A DNA stretch of 64,000 bases from Caecibacteroides pullorum. Its GTDB lineage: Bacteria > Bacteroidota > Bacteroidia > Bacteroidales > Bacteroidaceae. Below are positions 61,587-64,000 of this stretch, piece after piece. The first letter of the stretch is position 1. Each line of letters starts with the position of its first letter. Under the pieces are notes generated by a model. That model was not told where the DNA came from. It searched no databases and worked only from the letters and a program-made list of their open reading frames with translations. The stretch is taken from assembly GCF_019239235.1 (NCBI RefSeq), contig NZ_JAAZTS010000002.1, positions 124,001 to 188,000 on the forward strand, in the 5' to 3' direction. A program made the translations under genes and the position numbers.

Positions 61587-61862
61587 ATGTTGGTTTACGA
61601 AGACAAACAATTGTATGGTATGGAAAAGTATGGAACACAGGAAGGGGAGGCTTTCAGAATAAAGGCTTACGGACTCCAGGAACTGGGGATGCTATATTTC
61701 CCGAACAGCACGCCCAGGGCGGCAAGTTCGCAATTGAAGAAGTGGATTAACAATAATGGCAAGCTGCTGGCCCGCATGATGGAAGCCGGATATTACAACG
61801 GGCAGAAAATTCTTACACCGAAGCAGGTGAGAATTATAGTGGAGCACTTGGACCCTCCATGA
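61587..61862 (+). CDS. DUF4248-like small protein
   Basis: 91 residues from ATG 61587; a GTG at 61569 overlaps the -7 box and is rejected. Pattern F-R-I-K-A-Y-G-L-Q-E-L-G-M-L-Y-F-P then S-S-Q-L-K-K-W-I-N resembles DUF4248 of Bacteroides phages and elements. A short HTH-like core is possible. Divergent from the terminase operon; may be a regulator. Confidence 0.75.
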   Translation: MLVYEDKQLYGMEKYGTQEGEAFRIKAYGLQELGMLYFPNSTPRAASSQLKKWINNNGKLLARMMEAGYYNGQKILTPKQVRIIVEHLDPP

Positions 61863-61870
61863 GGGAAATG

Positions 61871-61908
61871 AAGCCGGAGTATGCAAGTCAATATACATAC
61901 TCCGGCTT
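61871..61908. terminator. Bidirectional terminator
   Basis: AAGCCGGAGTATG (61871-61883) is exactly complementary to CATACTCCGGCTT (61896-61908). Between the convergent DUF4248-like gene and the early leftward genes. Confidence 0.85.
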
Positions 61909-61916
61909 TCGATTGT

Positions 61917-62096
61917 TCATTCCGCCTCTTTTCGTTTTTCGCAGGTGTTCTCCTCCTTTTTATCCGACGCGGTTGACAGCCTTCCTTCTTCAAATGCGAT
62001 TTCCGCCGCTTCGTTGGCCCGCATCAGCGGTACCATCCATTTTCCGCCCACGGTCACCTTGTGGCGCGCGATGTACTTTTTTGCTTCTTTGCTCAT
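61917..62096 (-). CDS. Small basic protein
   Basis: 59 residues: MSKEAKKYIARHKVTV, then G-G-K-W-M-V-P-L-M-R-A-N-E-A-A-E-I-A-F-E-E-G-R. Last gene of the leftward early operon, 12 bases after its neighbour. No family recognised; real coding is supported by spacing and codon pattern. Confidence 0.68.
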   Translation of the reverse strand: MSKEAKKYIARHKVTVGGKWMVPLMRANEAAEIAFEEGRLSTASDKKEENTCEKRKEAE

Positions 62097-62108
62097 GATT
62101 TATAATTT

Positions 62109-62333
62109 TTAGAGTTGTTTTTCGCTCTCTTCCGCCAGCGCGTCAAGCAGGCGGCTGTATTGGCCAAGTGCCAGCAGCGGGCTTGCCGACCTTTCGCTGT
62201 ATGTCCCGCACTCGCCCATGCGGAGGGCGGCTTCTGCAAAGGCATCGCACAGGAGCGCCTTCCATTCTTCCGTATTCTCACGGATGTCCCCGATGATGCG
62301 GGCGGCTTCGTCCGTTATCTCAATTTTCCGCAT
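62109..62333 (-). CDS. Small hypothetical protein
   Basis: 74 residues, helical, acidic: M-R-K-I-E-I-T-D-E-A-A-R-I-I-G-D-I-R-E-N. Four bases after the preceding stop. No family recognised. Confidence 0.65.
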   Translation of the reverse strand: MRKIEITDEAARIIGDIRENTEEWKALLCDAFAEAALRMGECGTYSERSASPLLALGQYSRLLDALAEESEKQL

Positions 62334-62337
62334 ATTC

Positions 62338-62610
62338 TCAGATATCCTTGAAGTTCAGACTGTCCATCTGGGACGAGATGCTGTCCGATACGGATTCAAG
62401 TATGAGCTTTTCGCACGCAATGCTGCCGTTCGCAAACGCGTCGTTGGTAGCGTCGTCCCTCGAATATCCGTATTTGTTGCGCCAGTTGTAGAATGCCTGT
62501 TCCGCGTCGAGAAAGGCAGCATATACCATCAGGATTTCCCTGGTCTTTTCACTGATTTCTGCCACGCTCATGGCGTCGGCGGTTCTGTGTCCGATTACTT
62601 TTTCATTCAT
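62338..62610 (-). CDS. Small hypothetical protein
   Basis: 90 residues, helical: E-K-T-R-E-I-L-M-V-Y-A-A-F-L-D-A-E-Q-A-F-Y-N-W-R-N-K-Y-G-Y-S. Overlaps the next gene's stop by eight bases. Early-operon gene of unknown job. Confidence 0.68.
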   Translation of the reverse strand: MNEKVIGHRTADAMSVAEISEKTREILMVYAAFLDAEQAFYNWRNKYGYSRDDATNDAFANGSIACEKLILESVSDSISSQMDSLNFKDI

Positions 62611-62779
62611 AAAACAAATTCAATTTGCGGCAGGCGGCATACGCTATCGCCAAGCCTATGATGTTACTTATGCAATATTCACTCTCGGTGCCCAGCAGCA
62701 GGACAATGCCCGCAACCAGCGCAAATACGGTCACCATCGTCTTGGGCGAATGGCATGGCCGATGCTTGTCTCTGTTCAT
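62603..62779 (-). CDS. Small membrane protein
   Basis: 58 residues with two hydrophobic stretches: T-V-F-A-L-V-A-G-I-V-L-L-L-G and I-I-G-L-A-I-A-Y-A-A. The ATG overlaps the antirepressor stop (ATGA) and its own stop overlaps the next start. Tight packing supports coding. Function unknown. Confidence 0.7.
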   Translation of the reverse strand: MNRDKHRPCHSPKTMVTVFALVAGIVLLLGTESEYCISNIIGLAIAYAACRKLNLFYE

Positions 62780-63564
62780 GGCCGTACCTCCTGCAAGGTT
62801 TCAAACAATTGGTGCAGGAACAGCCTTCCGGTTTCCGTCCACGTGGTGATGGTGTTGGTTCCCTGCGACCCGTCGGAACGGGTGAATGCCGTTGTCCGTG
62901 GACGGGTATATCCCTTGCCGCAATGTGTGGCCGTCAGCATCCACTGGCCGGACTGGTAGAACATGACTCCCTTTTCCTTCAGCTTCTTGTGCAGCTGCTC
63001 CGCGGTCTTCATGTCCAGTTCCTTGGCCATCTGCGTGGAGGTGTAGGTGTGGGCCGACTGGAGTACGTCGTCCACATACTTCACTTTCGGAGCCTGCTGC
63101 CTGATTTCGTTGGATAGGTAGTTGTTCTGCTGCTCCAGCATGGCTTTCTCCTGCCTTGCCTGTTCAAGGCGGTTGCTCAGCACTTGCATGGCGTAGGCTA
63201 TCGCCTCGTCGTCGTTGCTTACGGTGGCTACGCTGGTGCGCAAAAGCTCCTTGATGCGGTCGTTGCACCATATTGCAAAAGCTGGGCTTAGCCAACGGGC
63301 GAACTCCAAGGCTACGTCTTCGTGCATCCATGTGCCTGGGTTGTTACCACCTTTAGTAACTATCACTAAATCAGCCAAAGCAATATTTCTTGCTTTGCTT
63401 AATTCATTAATGTAATCTTTTGCATACTGATTGCTCAGCCAAAACTGAGGTCTTTTCTCATTCCCAAACGGTTTTGCCATCTGCGTAGCATTTACCATCA
63501 CATTTTCGCCGCTGATAAACGAAATTTGACTACCTTTGTAGTCGTAAACTACTGGATTATTCAT
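62776..63564 (-). CDS. KilA-N domain antirepressor
   Basis: 262 residues from ATG 63564 (63609 lies in a hairpin). N-terminal KilA-N: V-N-A-T-Q-M-A-K-P-F-G, W-M-H-E-D-V-A-L-E-F-A-R-W-L-S-P. Coiled linker, then phage antirepressor KilAC: Y-T-S-T-Q-M-A-K-E-L-D-M-K-T-A-E-Q-L-H-K-K-L. Binds DNA or the repressor during induction. Confidence 0.92.
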   Translation of the reverse strand: MNNPVVYDYKGSQISFISGENVMVNATQMAKPFGNEKRPQFWLSNQYAKDYINELSKARNIALADLVIVTKGGNNPGTWMHEDVALEFARWLSPAFAIWCNDRIKELLRTSVATVSNDDEAIAYAMQVLSNRLEQARQEKAMLEQQNNYLSNEIRQQAPKVKYVDDVLQSAHTYTSTQMAKELDMKTAEQLHKKLKEKGVMFYQSGQWMLTATHCGKGYTRPRTTAFTRSDGSQGTNTITTWTETGRLFLHQLFETLQEVRP

Positions 63565-63582
63565 AATATTTGGTTGTTTATG

Positions 63583-63609
63583 GTGTGCGGTAGTGCGAGT
63601 ACCGCACAC
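63583..63609. promoter_or_regulatory. Perfect hairpin in the antirepressor leader
   Basis: GTGTGCGGTA (63583-63592) pairs with TACCGCACAC (63600-63609), loop GTGCGAG. It lies 19 bases before the antirepressor start. No T-run in leftward sense, so it is more likely an operator or an RNA control element than a terminator. Confidence 0.55.
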
Positions 63610-63684
63610 ATTGTTTATATTCGGTTTATTTATATCCTGCCTGCTTCTGACGGGTAAATGGCTTTCTTACGGTTGTTTGCCCGA

Positions 63685-63969
63685 TTAATCTCCGCAATAT
63701 TGCGCTCCCATATATCCTCTGCTGTTCACGTTGTAGCAATCGTTCCACGTGATATTGGTTTCGTTGGATGTTGTTCGCCGAACGGGCTTCTGTGATGCAA
63801 GGAGTAGTCTGATTTTGGCTTCGCGCTCTTCCTTGAACTTGATTTCATCCTTGGCCCATTCCCATGCCATTCTAAGACATTCACCGAATGTTCTTCCCAT
63901 TCTCGCATTGCTCTTATAAAATCTGTGAGCACTTCTCATGATTTCCGATTTATTGTACTTTGTTGCCAT
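63685..63969 (-). CDS. Small early phage protein
   Basis: 94 residues: N-K-S-E-I-M-R-S-A-H-R-F-Y-K-S-N and F-G-E-C-L-R-M-A-W-E-W-A-K, a helical pattern found in small proteins of Bacteroides phages as far as I recall. C-terminal half is N/T/Y-rich. Function unknown. Confidence 0.72.
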   Translation of the reverse strand: MATKYNKSEIMRSAHRFYKSNARMGRTFGECLRMAWEWAKDEIKFKEEREAKIRLLLASQKPVRRTTSNETNITWNDCYNVNSRGYMGAQYCGD

Positions 63970-64000
63970 AGTTCTTTATATTTAGTTGTTATTACTTCTT

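Larger units (their letters stand above)
22272..64000. mobile_element. Prophage (siphovirus-like), right end outside the window
   Basis: From the integrase to the right edge there is a complete virion module set (terminase, portal, capsid, connector, tail, tape measure, fibres), lysis cassette, retroelement and antirepressor. A tape measure of over 1900 residues with no sheath gene suggests a long non-contractile tail. Nearly all genes read leftward toward the integrase. Base composition is more AT-rich than the host side. All structural genes seen are intact, so the phage may be functional. Confidence 0.93.

Overview
The window is a piece of a Bacteroidales genome, probably Bacteroidaceae. 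The promoters I can read have the Bacteroidetes form (a -33 TTTG-like box and a -7 TAnnTTTG box), lipoproteins and outer-membrane barrels are frequent, and short AATTGA-rich repeats sit between housekeeping genes. Positions 1-22271 are host chromosome, visibly GC-rich. Positions from about 22272 to the right edge are an integrated prophage, visibly more AT-rich, whose far end lies outside the window.

Host part, left to right: the end of a glycosidase-like gene; two lipoproteins (one NlpE-like); fhs and glyA facing each other, both in one-carbon/folate metabolism; a leftward group with pyrB, pyrI, a four-helix-bundle protein, a flavin reductase and an outer-membrane barrel; a 227-bp MITE-like inverted-repeat element; mrcA (class A PBP), folK and an M16-like protein lacking its zinc motif; a MORN-repeat protein; prs; a very long tandem two-module sensor kinase with its response regulator and a half-length AbgT-like membrane protein; and tRNA-Arg(TCT).

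The prophage enters beside the tRNA-Arg gene. Its integrase reads rightward and nearly everything else reads leftward, so the modules are best followed from right to left: small early genes with a KilA-N antirepressor; terminase small subunit; large terminase interrupted by an intein; portal; zinc-ribbon protein; minor head (MuF-type) protein with a C-terminal RelA-like domain; a small HD (p)ppGpp-hydrolase-like protein; scaffold, decoration and major capsid proteins; head-tail connectors; tail tube; tape measure; tail proteins and fibres; a diversity-generating retroelement (variable tail protein, template repeat, reverse transcriptase); and a lysis cassette (holin, amidase, single-gene spanin). 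Cargo genes break this order at 45.6-47.1 kb (HsdR-N-like nuclease and lipoprotein), 56.7-57.6 kb (membrane protein) and 57.7-58.4 kb (GNAT-family pair).

The most interesting points are: (1) the retroelement, where substitutions are purely adenine-directed near the initiation end of the repeat and mixed further away; (2) a class-3-type (W/C/T) intein in the terminase Walker A motif; (3) a RelA-like domain on a head protein next to a small alarmone-hydrolase gene, resembling a virion-linked toxin and antidote; and (4) a dyad, ATGTTTG-N5-CAAACAT, overlapping the -33 box of four structural-operon promoters. All functional calls come from reading sequence; no database search was run.
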